This document shows positions 39,972-48,686 of a stretch of DNA of 64,000 bases, piece after piece (the stretch's first letter is position 1; every line of letters starts with the position of its first letter). This stretch comes from CAWDDG01 sp963801065. Its GTDB lineage: Bacteria > Actinomycetota > Actinomycetes > Jiangellales > Jiangellaceae. The stretch spans positions 186,001-250,000 of the forward strand of contig CAWDDG010000007.1 in the NCBI GenBank assembly GCA_963801065.1, read 5' to 3'. A model generated the notes under the pieces. The model did no database searches. It saw only the letters and a list, made by a program, of their open reading frames with translations, and was not told the DNA's origin. The translations under genes and the position numbers were made by a program.

Positions 39972-40379
39972 TCAGTGCAGCGCCACCGTGAGCAGCATCA
40001 CGGACGGCTCGACGGCCTCGATGTTGTGCCGCTGCGGCGGCACCGCGACCAGATCGCCCGGTCCGAGTTCCGTGTGCGACTCACCGGCGCGGAGCACGAT
40101 ACGTCCCCGGAGGCAGAGCACCGACGCGTCCCCCGGGCTCTTGTGCTCGGCCAGCGCCCGCCCCACGGCGAGCGCCACGACGGTCTGCCGCAAGCGCGCA
40201 CCGGATCTTGCGTACACCGTGACCGAGCTGCGACCGCTCTCAGCCGTCGTCGCCGTGACGAGTTGGCGCTCGGCCAGCGCATTGATCGACGCAACATCCA
40301 TGGACGTCGATGGTGGCACGAAGTCGACCACATGCCGCAATGGCCCCAGCTCGGATCGTCGAGGGACCCTCCGCGGCAC
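39972..40379 (-). CDS. Cupin-fold protein
   Basis: The frame encodes up to 135 aa with a single cupin (VTVYARSGARLRQTVVALAVGRALAEHKSPGDASVLCLRGRIVLRAGESHTELGPGDLVAVPPQRHNIEAVEPSVMLLTVAL). A His in EHK and one in PQRHNIE remain of the metal site. A shorter start at 40301 (MDVASINALAERQ) is as likely, since neither has a clear ribosome site. The function is unknown. Confidence 0.65.
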   Translation of the reverse strand: MPRRVPRRSELGPLRHVVDFVPPSTSMDVASINALAERQLVTATTAESGRSSVTVYARSGARLRQTVVALAVGRALAEHKSPGDASVLCLRGRIVLRAGESHTELGPGDLVAVPPQRHNIEAVEPSVMLLTVALH

Positions 40380-40611
40380 AACCTTGGACGGGCCGTGTCG
40401 GTGGATCGGGTTACGTTGAGCCCCATGACGATGATCTCCGGGCCCCGTGTCCAGGGCATAGGCGGAGCCACCGTGCGCTTATACGACAGGCAGCACCCGT
40501 TGGGCGATGGGTGGGGAGGACACGTCATGCAGGCATCCACTTCCGAGCAAGGGCCATCGGCGTCCGCCCGGCTGTGCCCCCCGCGCAGCTCGTGTTGATT
40601 GGCGAGAGACG

Positions 40612-41874
40612 ATGAATCAGCTGGCCCGCCGCGTCCAACGCACGTATCTCACCTTGCTGCTCGGCAATACGCTGGCTGCCTCGTTCATCTGGGGGATCAA
40701 CACCCTCTTTCTGCTCGATGCTGGGCTGAGCAACTTCGAGGCTTTCACCGCCAATGCCTTCTTCACGGCCGGCATGGTGATCTTCGAGGTTCCGACCGGT
40801 GTGGTTGCCGACACCTGGGGCAGGCGTGCCTCCTACCTCCTCGGTACGATAACGCTGGCCGTGTCGACGTTTCTCTACTACCTGATGTGGCAGCTCAACG
40901 CGCCTTTCTGGCAATGGGCGATCGTCTCGATGCTGCTCGGGCTGGGGTTCACGTTCTTTTCCGGCGCCGTCGAAGCCTGGCTGGTCGACGCATTGCACTT
41001 TGCCGATTATCAGGGCGGCCTGGAGGCGGTTCTGGGACGCGGTCAGATGATATCCGGTGTCGCTATGCTGGGCGGCTCGGTGCTCGGGGGGGTCATCGCC
41101 CAGGCCACGTCGCTCGGCGTGCCGTTCCTGCTGCGGGTCGGCGTGCTTCTGACGATGTTCGTCGTCGCCTACAAGCTCATGAAGGACCTCGGGTTCACGC
41201 CAGAGCCCGCGTCGCATCCGCTGCGCGCAATGCGTGAGGTGTTGACGGCCTCGCTCGAGCATGGGCTGAAGAAGCGGCCCGTTCGGTTCGTCATGCTGGC
41301 CGCCCCGTTCGCCTCGGGGGTCGGGATCTATACTTTTTATGCGCTTCAACCGTACCTGCTGGAGCTCTACGGCGATCCCCAGGCGTACTCCATTGCCGGG
41401 CTTGCCGCGGCCATAGTCGCTGGATCGCAGATATTGGGTGGTTATGCGGCGCCGAGGATCCGTCGCCTGTTCCGGAAGCGGACCACCGCGTTGATACTTG
41501 GCACTGTCGCGAGCGCACTCATCCTCGCTCTCCTGGGCCTGGTGGATGTCTTCTGGCTCGCCTTGGTGCTGCTGGTCATATGGGGACTGATCTTCGCGGC
41601 CGAGATGCCAATTCGGCAGGCGTACTTGAACGACATGATTCCATCGAAGCAGCGGGCCACCGTGCTGTCGTTCGACTCCCTCATGGGCAGTAGCGGCGGA
41701 GTCGTGATTCAGCCCGTACTCGGCAGGGCAGCCGATATCTACAGCTACTCGACATCCTTTGTCTTCGGCGCAATCTTCCAGCTCGCGGCCGCGCCGTTCC
41801 TGATCGGCAGTCGCCGGGAGCACGATGCGGCGGATACGGCCACCAGCAGCACTCCGGTACCGGGAACGACCTGA
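40612..41874 (+). CDS. MFS transporter
   Basis: A 420-aa permease with about 12 helices. It begins MNQLARRVQRTYLTLLLGNTLAASFIWGINTLFLL, and the loop VPTGVVADTWGRRASYLLGT is MFS motif A. GAGAGACG precedes the ATG. Codon use is less GC-rich than in the backbone (runs such as ATACTTTTTATGCG), pointing to transfer from a less GC-rich source. The substrate is unknown; it resembles tetracycline/macrolide-type 12-helix exporters only in general. Confidence 0.9.
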   Translation: MNQLARRVQRTYLTLLLGNTLAASFIWGINTLFLLDAGLSNFEAFTANAFFTAGMVIFEVPTGVVADTWGRRASYLLGTITLAVSTFLYYLMWQLNAPFWQWAIVSMLLGLGFTFFSGAVEAWLVDALHFADYQGGLEAVLGRGQMISGVAMLGGSVLGGVIAQATSLGVPFLLRVGVLLTMFVVAYKLMKDLGFTPEPASHPLRAMREVLTASLEHGLKKRPVRFVMLAAPFASGVGIYTFYALQPYLLELYGDPQAYSIAGLAAAIVAGSQILGGYAAPRIRRLFRKRTTALILGTVASALILALLGLVDVFWLALVLLVIWGLIFAAEMPIRQAYLNDMIPSKQRATVLSFDSLMGSSGGVVIQPVLGRAADIYSYSTSFVFGAIFQLAAAPFLIGSRREHDAADTATSSTPVPGTT

Positions 41875-41899
41875 CGCCGCCGGCAGGCACCCGTGCTAC

Positions 41900-42313
41900 T
41901 CGTGCCGAGCCGTGGGGCTCGGCGGAATGTTGTGGACAGGAAGTTCAGGAACGAGCCGCCGGTGGCGTAGTGCGGAAACGGCGCGGCCGCATCCGCGGGG
42001 CCTTCGATGGTGACCGAGAAGGGGATCTCGCGGTGGCCGACCGGGCCGGCGCCGGTGCCTGGCTGTGTCGCGCGGCCCCAATGGCGAACCTCGACGGCGT
42101 CTGCCCCGTCCAGGACGTTGACGATGGAGTCGATGACCGGGTCGGGCAGATCGGCGAACAGCTCGAATGATGGGGTCCCGTGCCGCCGATGGTTCCCGTC
42201 TCGGCGTAATCCATCCCGCGGAAGCCGTCCACAAGCGGTGTACCCGCTGCCCGCCAGCCATGGACTGTTTCGGTGACCGTCGCGCCAGCGGGTCGGCCCG
42301 CCTGGCTCGTCAT
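41900..42313 (-). pseudogene. C-terminal relic of a berberine-bridge-type FAD oxidoreductase
   Basis: From ATG 42313, one frame reads ETVHGWRAAGTPLVDGFRGMDYAETGTIGGTG. After a frameshift near 42170, another continues PSFELFADLPDPVIDSIVNVLDGADAVEVRHWGRA and GPVGHREIPFSVTIEG and FLNFLS. The RHWGGA and PVGHRDxPFSV blocks are typical of the FAD/BBE oxidoreductases' substrate domain. The N-terminal FAD domain is missing. The start overlaps the DHA2 stop (TGATG), as if once coupled. Confidence 0.65.
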
Positions 42314-43908
42314 CACTCCACTCCTTCGACGATCTGCCTCTTCTGGGTGACCACGGCGTCCGCCTCGACGGCGGACTGGCCGATCGGACCAACGCGCCGG
42401 AGGACGGTCGCGGCGACGATGGCAAGACCGATGAAGACGACGGCACCGACGGCGCCCACCACATTCAGCCCGGTCGTAAAGGCCGCGCGGCCGACATCGA
42501 TGAGGTCGGTGCCGAGCGACCCGGTCAGCTGCTGGGCCGTGGACATGGCGGCGGCGATGCTCTCGCGAGCGATCGTGGCGGCCTCGGCGGGCAGGTCGGT
42601 TGGGAGGGTGTCGGCGAGTTCGTTGCGGTAGACGAACGTTCCGAGACTGCCCAGCGAGGCGATGCCCACTGCGATGCCGAACTCGCCGCTCGTCTCTGAC
42701 ATCGACGCTGCCGACCCGGCCTTCTCGGGTGGGGCGGATCCGAGGATCAGGTTCGCGGTGAGCGCCATCGGCAGGGCGATGCCGAAGGAGGCGAGGACGA
42801 GCCCGGCCACCAGCAGATCCAACCCGCCGACGCTCTCGACCCGGGTATGCAGCAGGAGCCCGGCGCCGGCGATCGCCAACCCGGCCGCGATGACGTACGC
42901 AAGTCGGAACCGTTGGGCCAGTGAAGGAGCCACTATGAAGCCGATGATCATCGCGACGTTCTGGGGAACCAGCCAGCGGCCGGCGGCGAGCGGGGAGAGT
43001 CCTTCGACCATCTGCAGGTACAGGGTGGCCTGCAGGGCGATCCCCGCCATGACGACCCCGGCGGCCAGCATGACGCCGAGCGCAGAGCTGAACGTGCGAT
43101 TGCTGAACAGGCGCAGGTCCAGCAGTGGGTCGGCCAGCGTCCGCTGCCTTCGCACGAAGACCACGGCCACGGCGGCGCCAGTCACGATGGCCAGCACAGC
43201 CGAGGGCTCCCAACCGTTCCTGGCCATCTCCTTCAGGCCGTAGATGGCCGGCAGGATGGCGGCGAGCGACAGTGCCACGCTGGTCAGGTCCAGCCGACCG
43301 GCCGCGGCGTCGCGGTACTCGGGCAGCAAGAGCGGCCCGGCCACCAAGAGCAGCACCATGAACGGCACACCCAGCAGGAACGCCGAGCCCCACCAGAAGT
43401 GCTCCAGCAGGATCCCGCCGACAAGCGGCCCCAGGAGCATGCCGCCCATGAAGCAGCTGAACCACACGCCGATCGCCTGCCCCATCTGTTTGGGGTCGTG
43501 GAACATGTTCCTGATCAGCGCCATGGTCGACGGCATCAGGGTCGCTCCGGCGATCCCGAGCAGCGCCCTGGTAGCGATGAGCATCTCGGGGCTGGTCGAG
43601 TAGGCCGCCAGCACCGACGCGACTCCGAAGGCGCCGGCGCCGATCAGCAGCAGGCGCCTGCGTCCGATCCGGTCACCCAGGGTTCCCATCGTGATCAGGA
43701 AGCCCGCGAGCATGAACGAGTAGATGTCCAGGATCCACAGCTGCTCGGCGCTGCTGGCCCCTAGCTCGGCGCTCAGGTGCGGCAGCGCCAAGTAGAGCAC
43801 GCTGATATCCAGCGACAGCAGCAGCGTGGGCATGGCCAGCACGGCGAGCCCAGTCCACTCCCGCCGCCCGGCCCGCAGGCCGGCGCCGGGCGTAGCTGTC
43901 ATGTCCAT
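42313..43908 (-). CDS. MFS transporter, DHA2 family (SmvA/LfrA-like)
   Basis: A 531-aa exporter with 14 helices. The motifs LDISVLYLALPHLSAELGASSAEQLWILDIYSFMLAGFLITMG and LGDRIGRRRLLLIGAGAFG resemble the quinolone/dye exporters LfrA and SmvA. GGAGG lies seven bases before the ATG. It lies behind a GACAAG-N4-CTTGTC operator and a short relic of an ArsR-type gene, and may have captured that promoter. Confidence 0.92.
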   Translation of the reverse strand: MDMTATPGAGLRAGRREWTGLAVLAMPTLLLSLDISVLYLALPHLSAELGASSAEQLWILDIYSFMLAGFLITMGTLGDRIGRRRLLLIGAGAFGVASVLAAYSTSPEMLIATRALLGIAGATLMPSTMALIRNMFHDPKQMGQAIGVWFSCFMGGMLLGPLVGGILLEHFWWGSAFLLGVPFMVLLLVAGPLLLPEYRDAAAGRLDLTSVALSLAAILPAIYGLKEMARNGWEPSAVLAIVTGAAVAVVFVRRQRTLADPLLDLRLFSNRTFSSALGVMLAAGVVMAGIALQATLYLQMVEGLSPLAAGRWLVPQNVAMIIGFIVAPSLAQRFRLAYVIAAGLAIAGAGLLLHTRVESVGGLDLLVAGLVLASFGIALPMALTANLILGSAPPEKAGSAASMSETSGEFGIAVGIASLGSLGTFVYRNELADTLPTDLPAEAATIARESIAAAMSTAQQLTGSLGTDLIDVGRAAFTTGLNVVGAVGAVVFIGLAIVAATVLRRVGPIGQSAVEADAVVTQKRQIVEGVE

Positions 43909-43911
43909 GAG

Positions 43912-43996
43912 AAGCCCTCCGACAGTTCGGGTTTGTCATCCGCCGTTCTCGATCGACGCGGTCGGACGAGTCCTCGGTCAGTGCCACGTCGAACAT
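43912..43996 (-). pseudogene. First codons of an ArsR-type regulator, relic
   Basis: From ATG 43996 the frame opens MFDVALTEDSS, close to MFDVAVIEDPA of the intact ArsR-type gene at 47016, and soon loses similarity. The upstream sequence, including the palindrome at 44015-44030, also matches the upstream region of that gene. This is a copied 5' end that now forms the leader of the DHA2 exporter. Confidence 0.65.
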
Positions 43997-44014
43997 CCCC
44001 ACCACGGTCTCACC

Positions 44015-44030
44015 GACAAGTTTTCTTGTC
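44015..44030 (-). promoter_or_regulatory. Operator palindrome GACAAG-N4-CTTGTC before the DHA2 exporter
   Basis: GACAAG (44015-44020) and CTTGTC (44025-44030) are perfect inverted repeats around TTTT. The flanks (CACC before, AAGA after) match those of the site at 47034-47049. It lies 107 bp before the exporter start, and is the likely binding site of the ArsR-type regulator at 46.4-47.0 kb. Confidence 0.6.
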
Positions 44031-44036
44031 AAGACG

Positions 44037-44177
44037 GGCGAGATTGTCGGTCGTGCGGAGTTCCGCCGCGATGGCCGAACGGTGCGTTGCGGCGACACCG
44101 AGATCTCTCAGGCCTCGGCCGAGACGGGTTCGGTCCGACTGGAGCTGACGCCGTGGGGCACGGCCGTCGGACGGTGA
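44037..44177 (+). other. Unassigned coding-like fragment
   Basis: The plus strand reads GEIVGRAEFRRDGRTVRCGD and SVRLELTPWGTAVGR before TGA at 44175-44177, 46 codons in all. The balance of residues resembles the end of a real protein, but there is no start or ribosome site and I do not recognise the family. It could be another relic or chance. Confidence 0.25.
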
Positions 44178-44200
44178 CTCAGGAGTTCGCGAGTGACGGC

Positions 44201-44689
44201 TCAGACCGAGTAGTTGTCGTGGCGCAGGAAGAACTCGGTCCGCTCCTCGTCGCTGAGCTCCTTGCCCAGGTAGAGCTCTGCCAGCCCTTCGAAGTACTCC
44301 TCGCGGGGGGCTCCGGGGGTGAAGAGGAGGAGCATGGACGCAGGCTCGCCGAGAACGTTCTTGAAGCCGTGCAGCCCCCCGGGCGGGACGTACAGGAAGT
44401 CACCCGATGTCGTCTCGACCCACTGTTGCCCGTCATACAGACGCACGGTTCCGGACAGGATGAAGAACGACTCGGCGATGGTCTTGTGGAAATGCGGACC
44501 GGGGCCGGTCTCGTTCGGCCCGAAGTTCCAGCGGTAGAGGCCGAACTCGCCTGCCGTTGTCGCTCCAGTGGCGAGGTAGTCGACGGTGACACCTGACTGA
44601 TACGTCAGCTCCGGTCCCTGGCCGCGCGGCCGGTAGGAGGCGCTGACCTCGCCGGTGTCGCCGAAATAGCGCGGTTCCGGGTAGGACAT
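44201..44689 (-). CDS. Cupin-domain protein with intact metal site
   Basis: A 162-aa cupin. Motif 1 reads GPGPHFHKTIAESFFILSGTVRLYDG (His, His and Glu of the G-x5-H-x-H-x3-4-E-x6-G pattern) and motif 2 PPGGLHGFKNV (third His), so a metal site is likely. It resembles the small cupins linked to polyketide or quinone dioxygenase activity. It probably forms one operon with the hydrolase and SRPBCC genes on the same strand. Confidence 0.85.
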   Translation of the reverse strand: MSYPEPRYFGDTGEVSASYRPRGQGPELTYQSGVTVDYLATGATTAGEFGLYRWNFGPNETGPGPHFHKTIAESFFILSGTVRLYDGQQWVETTSGDFLYVPPGGLHGFKNVLGEPASMLLLFTPGAPREEYFEGLAELYLGKELSDEERTEFFLRHDNYSV

Positions 44690-44782
44690 GGCCGACCTCT
44701 CTGTCTCGCAGCGTGGCTCGGGCCCGACGGGCGATCCGGCCGAGAACCCCTCGCGTCGGACAGGATCTCGGCCGGCCGCCGG

Positions 44783-45559
44783 TCAGCCGGCGAAGAAGTC
44801 CTTCAGCACGGGAGCCAGGACCGCAGGATCGACATTGTGCCCCTGACCCTCGAGCCTGCGCGTCTCGCCGTTGGGCACGGCGTCCGCGAGCCGCCGGGCG
44901 GTCTCGGGCATCCACGGGAAGTCCGCCCCGCCGGCGATCACGAGCGTGGGCGTCGTCACCTGGGCCGCCCGCTGCGTAGGCACGGAGTAGTCCGCCATGA
45001 CGGCAGCGTCGTAGGCCAGCGTGTGCGCCAGCGCCTCCTGCTCCTGCCAGAACGGGGCGTTGCGCGCCTGCGCGACGAACTCGTCGGGCAGGCCGACGAC
45101 CTTCGACATGAAGTACGCGACCGCGTCGCCGCGCCGGCCCGCCGCGACCAGGTCGGTGTAGACCTTCGCCGTGTCAGCCGGCGGCCGGCGACTCTCGTCG
45201 ATGACGAACGGCGGCTCCCACAGCGCCAACTTCCTGATCGGGAGCCCAGCCGCCGCGGCTTCGAGGGCAAGGGCCGCGCCGGAGGACGTGCCGAACACGC
45301 AGGCCGAACCACCGGCCGCCGTGATCACGGCCTCGATGTCCTCGACCTCGCGCAGCACCGCGTACGGCGCAGTGTCGCCGCTGTCGCCGCGTCCCCGGCG
45401 GTCGTAGTTGAAGACGGTGAGCCGGTCTTCCAGCAGCGCCGCCAACGGCGCGTTGGCCTTCCGATCGGTCGACCCGCCGCACACCAGAACGACCGGCGGT
45501 CCATCACCCGAGCGATCGAACGCGATGGTGGTGCCGTCAGTCGAAACGACCTTTTCCAT
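44783..45559 (-). CDS. Alpha/beta hydrolase
   Basis: A 258-aa protein. TTIAFDRSGDGPPVVLVCGG is the oxyanion strand, VFGTSSGAALALEAAA is the nucleophile elbow (G-T-S-S-G, Ser near residue 94), and GQGHNVDPAVLAPVL holds the His. Actinobacterial proteins of this kind are common; the substrate is unknown. The ATG has a GGAGAG site upstream. Confidence 0.87.
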   Translation of the reverse strand: MEKVVSTDGTTIAFDRSGDGPPVVLVCGGSTDRKANAPLAALLEDRLTVFNYDRRGRGDSGDTAPYAVLREVEDIEAVITAAGGSACVFGTSSGAALALEAAAAGLPIRKLALWEPPFVIDESRRPPADTAKVYTDLVAAGRRGDAVAYFMSKVVGLPDEFVAQARNAPFWQEQEALAHTLAYDAAVMADYSVPTQRAAQVTTPTLVIAGGADFPWMPETARRLADAVPNGETRRLEGQGHNVDPAVLAPVLKDFFAG

Positions 45560-45653
45560 GGAAGCTCTCCTTCACATCGTGGATTTCACTCAGCGGCGAG
45601 GGACGTCGCCGAGATGCTGATCGGCGACGTCACGTCGTCGGCCACGGGCTGGA

Positions 45654-46403
45654 TCAGGCGTATAACCGGGTGAGCCATGACTGCCAGGCCCGTACTGTCT
45701 CGGCCTGGTCTGCAACGCCCGAGAAGATGTGGTGTCCCACGCCCACCGCGCCGCCCCTGCCAACGAACCGGTACAGCCCGTCGCTCGTGCGCACGCCCAG
45801 GAAGCTCGGGTAGAGGACGGAGTCCACGACCCCCTCGACCGGTGTGGATCCGTCGAGGTCGAACCGCACCTGGTCGCCCTCGGACACCGCGCCGGTCAGC
45901 CCGAGACCGCGCTCGAGCCCGTCCCAGACGTGTGCCTCGTCGGGCTGCTGCGGTCCCCAGGCGTTGACTGGCATGGCGGTCCGGCCGGAGAAGTAGGTGA
46001 GGTACTGGCCCAGCGTGCGCAGGTACATCGGGTCGCCCTTCCTCAGAGCGTCGTACTCGGATTCCCAGTCGTCGCCGCCGAGGAAGCCGCTGTGCACCAG
46101 CCGGACCACCGTGCTGCCTTGGTCGCGCCCCTCGACAAGGAACTCGAACGCCATGAACGAGCCGTCCTCGCCCTCACTGCTCTGGTAGGCGAATCGTCGC
46201 GGGGGATCCCAGGCTGTGACGGTCGACTCTGCGGTGAACATGCCCTCGACGACCATCCGCATCGTTCCGCCCTCGCGGGGCTCGACCTCGTTGCGTCCCA
46301 TGAACCAGGAGTCGATGCCCGGGCCGGTGGCGATCGCCTCCCACACCTGCTCGGGGGTCGCGTCGACCGAGATCTCCTGGTTGGTCTCGAACTCGTGGCC
46401 CAT
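45654..46403 (-). CDS. SRPBCC/AHSA1-like protein
   Basis: A 249-aa START-like protein (ISVDATPEQVWEAIATGPGIDSWFMGRNEVEPREGGTMRM..., FEFLVEGRDQGSTVVRLVHSGFLGGDDWESEYDALRKGDP). Such proteins are often encoded beside an ArsR-type regulator, as here, and bind a hydrophobic ligand. AGGAG precedes the ATG at 46403, five bases after the regulator's stop. It is about 80 residues longer than a single domain; the C-terminus is not assigned. Confidence 0.85.
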   Translation of the reverse strand: MGHEFETNQEISVDATPEQVWEAIATGPGIDSWFMGRNEVEPREGGTMRMVVEGMFTAESTVTAWDPPRRFAYQSSEGEDGSFMAFEFLVEGRDQGSTVVRLVHSGFLGGDDWESEYDALRKGDPMYLRTLGQYLTYFSGRTAMPVNAWGPQQPDEAHVWDGLERGLGLTGAVSEGDQVRFDLDGSTPVEGVVDSVLYPSFLGVRTSDGLYRFVGRGGAVGVGHHIFSGVADQAETVRAWQSWLTRLYA

Positions 46404-46407
46404 GTCA

Positions 46408-47016
46408 TCACTCCTTTGTCTCGGAAGGGACGGCCTTGGTCTTGACACTGGGATGGACGGCGACGATGACGCGGTGATCACGTCCGCGCTCGGCTGTCTC
46501 GTCGTGGTACTTGGCGACCAGCGCGGTGACCGCGATGGCCAGCTCTTCGGCGAACGCGGCCCGATCGGCAGCTGAGGCGAACCGCACCTCGCCGTCGAGG
46601 GCGAACGTCGCCACCCGCTTGCGGGCCTTGGTCGCGCCGGTGATCAGGGCCCCGACGTCGCGCACCAACCGGGCGGCGACCGCGAGCAGCCACCGCGCCG
46701 AGAGCCGGTCGGGCGAGCGCGCCGGGTCGGGCTGAACCGCGGCCAGCGCGGCCGGCGAGATCACATAGGACGCCGCCGTGGCACGCAGCACCCGCTCGGT
46801 GACGTTGCCCTTCCGGCGCTCCTCCACCAGCTCGACCAGTCCGTGCCGCTCGAGCGCGCGCAGATGGTAGTTCACCTTCTGCCGTGCCAGGCCGACCTTG
46901 GCTGCCAGCATCGTGGCCGAGCCGGGTTCGGCCAGCTCTGCAAGTAATCGGGCCCGCACCGGGTCCAACGAGACCTCGGCCGCTGCCGGGTCCTCGATCA
47001 CCGCTACATCGAACAT
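46408..47016 (-). CDS. ArsR-like HTH transcriptional regulator
   Basis: A 202-aa protein whose N-terminal winged helix reads LDPVRARLLAELAEPGSATMLAAKVGLARQKVNYHLRALERHGLVELVEERRKGNVTERVLRA. No metal-binding Cys motif is seen, so it is not a metal sensor. The C-terminal part likely binds a small molecule. It is coupled to the SRPBCC gene. A palindrome, GACAGAATGTCTTGTC, lies 18 bp upstream and fits autoregulation. Confidence 0.88.
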   Translation of the reverse strand: MFDVAVIEDPAAAEVSLDPVRARLLAELAEPGSATMLAAKVGLARQKVNYHLRALERHGLVELVEERRKGNVTERVLRATAASYVISPAALAAVQPDPARSPDRLSARWLLAVAARLVRDVGALITGATKARKRVATFALDGEVRFASAADRAAFAEELAIAVTALVAKYHDETAERGRDHRVIVAVHPSVKTKAVPSETKE

Positions 47017-47033
47017 GCCGCAACAGTCCCACC

Positions 47034-47049
47034 GACAGAATGTCTTGTC
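47034..47049 (-). promoter_or_regulatory. Operator-like palindrome before the ArsR-type gene
   Basis: GACAGAATGTCTTGTC contains the inverted pair GACA-GAA-TGTC (47034-47044) and ends CTTGTC, as in the perfect palindrome at 44015-44030. The following bases AAGA and GGC also match the other copy. It overlaps the likely promoter of the regulator. Confidence 0.55.
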
Positions 47050-47196
47050 AAGAAGGCTCGAGTTGTCGGTGTGCTACGATCCGTTCGCGTTGGCCGGGCG
47101 CAGCGAGCGCCCGATCGGCCCCTTACCCGAGGCCGGATCGACGCCCTAGATTCGGCGTGCGAGGGCCCACCGAGAGCCTCCCCCCGGAGGAGCATC

Positions 47197-48267
47197 GTGA
47201 ACAACCAGACGCTGGACGAGGCGTACGAACGGTTTCACCTCACCGGGCCCGAGTTCGGCGGCGACGAGGAGGGCAACAACGGGCTGACGAACCACGGCCC
47301 GATGGCCGTCGAGGTGCTGGTCCGGCGTGGCCACGCACCCGACGTGCCGCGCTGGGTCGACACCTACGTCCCGCGGCTGGAGGACTTACCCAAGGCCAGT
47401 GATCGGGTCACGGACGAGAACTGGCGGGACGCACTGGGCGACGGCCGTCGGATCGGCGACTGGACGGCGTTCTTCACGGCACAGGTCTCGGAGCGCCCCT
47501 GGCGCGAGGTCCTCGCGCCCTGGTGGCCACGGCTGCTCCCCGGCATCGCAGCCGGCGCCACCCACGGGGTGATCAGGGTCGGTCACGCGGTGCGCACCCT
47601 CCTGGCGGGCGGGGAGACCCGCGCCACGGTGACGGAGCTGGCGCACGGGCTGGCCTTCTGGGCGGGCCGCTCGCGAACCCTTCCCGGGGTCGCCGCACCG
47701 GCGGGCAGGCTCGATGCCGCGGCCGCCCTTGACGCCGTGCCCCACCTGCCCATGCAGCGGGGCGTGATCGCGTCGCGGATCCCGAGACTTGCGGACCTGG
47801 CCGGCTGGTCGGCGTCGGTCGCGTCTTTGCGCCCCGCGGCGGACGCCGCCGACGTCGAGGCCCGGCTCACCGACCTGATCGACGCCGCGACGGTGCGGTA
47901 CCTCGCCCACGCTCATGGCAGCCCGGTGCTGCTGGTGCACACGGCGACCGCACCGAACGCCGTACTGCACACGCTGCCCGCCCTGCCGCGTGAGCTGTGG
48001 GCGCCCAGCCTGTCCGCGGTCTGGTCGGCCAGCGCCGCGATCGTCGCGATGTACGAGCCGGCGGACGCCGCGCCGCGCGAGGCGTTGCCGTCGGCGCCAG
48101 GGGTCGCCGATCCCGCCGGCGAGGCAGTGGAACGCGCGGCCGCGCACGGCGACGAGCACGTCATCAAGTTCACCGACACCGCAGCCGAGGTCTATGCGCG
48201 GACCCGCAACCTGGACGCCCTGGCCGCCGCCGTGCGCGCCTCGCAGCTGCTCGAAGCGCGGAATTGA
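47197..48267 (+). CDS. Questin oxidase-like (DUF4243) protein
   Basis: A 356-aa protein matching the questin oxidase/AflY family (LDEAYERFHLTGPEFGGDEEGNNGLTNHGPMAVEVLVRRG, GDWTAFFTAQVSERPWREVLAPWWPRLLPGIAAGATHGVIRVGHAVR, FTDTAAEVYARTRN). Fungal members oxygenate anthraquinones without a known cofactor. The start is the GTG at 47197, with GGAGG seven bases before it; the longer frame upstream lacks a ribosome site. It is divergent from the ArsR-type gene. Confidence 0.85.
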   Translation: MNNQTLDEAYERFHLTGPEFGGDEEGNNGLTNHGPMAVEVLVRRGHAPDVPRWVDTYVPRLEDLPKASDRVTDENWRDALGDGRRIGDWTAFFTAQVSERPWREVLAPWWPRLLPGIAAGATHGVIRVGHAVRTLLAGGETRATVTELAHGLAFWAGRSRTLPGVAAPAGRLDAAAALDAVPHLPMQRGVIASRIPRLADLAGWSASVASLRPAADAADVEARLTDLIDAATVRYLAHAHGSPVLLVHTATAPNAVLHTLPALPRELWAPSLSAVWSASAAIVAMYEPADAAPREALPSAPGVADPAGEAVERAAAHGDEHVIKFTDTAAEVYARTRNLDALAAAVRASQLLEARN

Positions 48268-48358
48268 TCCCTGACGCCGTCCGGATCCAAGACGTCCCGG
48301 CGCCACCGATGAGTCGAGCAGCGGCCGATGTGACAGCCCACAGGACGCTGCGTCGAGG

Positions 48359-48646
48359 TCAGTCGGCGTCCTCGGCGCCGAGGGCGAAGGCGGCCTCCAG
48401 ATCGTGCTTGGAGAACGTGCGGAACGCGATGTGCGTCTCGGTTCGCATCACGCCGGGGATCTTGTTGAGCCGATCCGCCACGACGTCCGCGACGCCCTGG
48501 TGCTCGCGGACCCGGACCATCGCGACCAGGTCGATCTCGCCGGTCACGGAGTAGACCTCACTGACGCCGTCCAGCGCCGCGATCTGCTCGGCGACCTCCG
48601 GGATGCGCGCGACGTCGGCCTGCACGAACACGATCGCGGTGATCAC
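48359..48646 (-). CDS. Lrp/AsnC-type ligand-binding (RAM) domain protein
   Basis: A 95-aa protein with only the C-terminal AsnC/RAM domain (VITAIVFVQADVARIPEVAEQIAALDGVSEVYSVTGEIDLVAMVRV...) and no HTH. Such stand-alone domains bind amino acids and may modulate full-length Lrp proteins. AGGAGG precedes the GTG at 48646. The gene returns to the backbone; its place near rhomboid and trpD-region genes is common in actinobacteria. Confidence 0.88.
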   Translation of the reverse strand: MITAIVFVQADVARIPEVAEQIAALDGVSEVYSVTGEIDLVAMVRVREHQGVADVVADRLNKIPGVMRTETHIAFRTFSKHDLEAAFALGAEDAD

Positions 48647-48686
48647 GATGCCTCCTGGCACGGCGGAACGGGGCCCGCCGTGGAGA

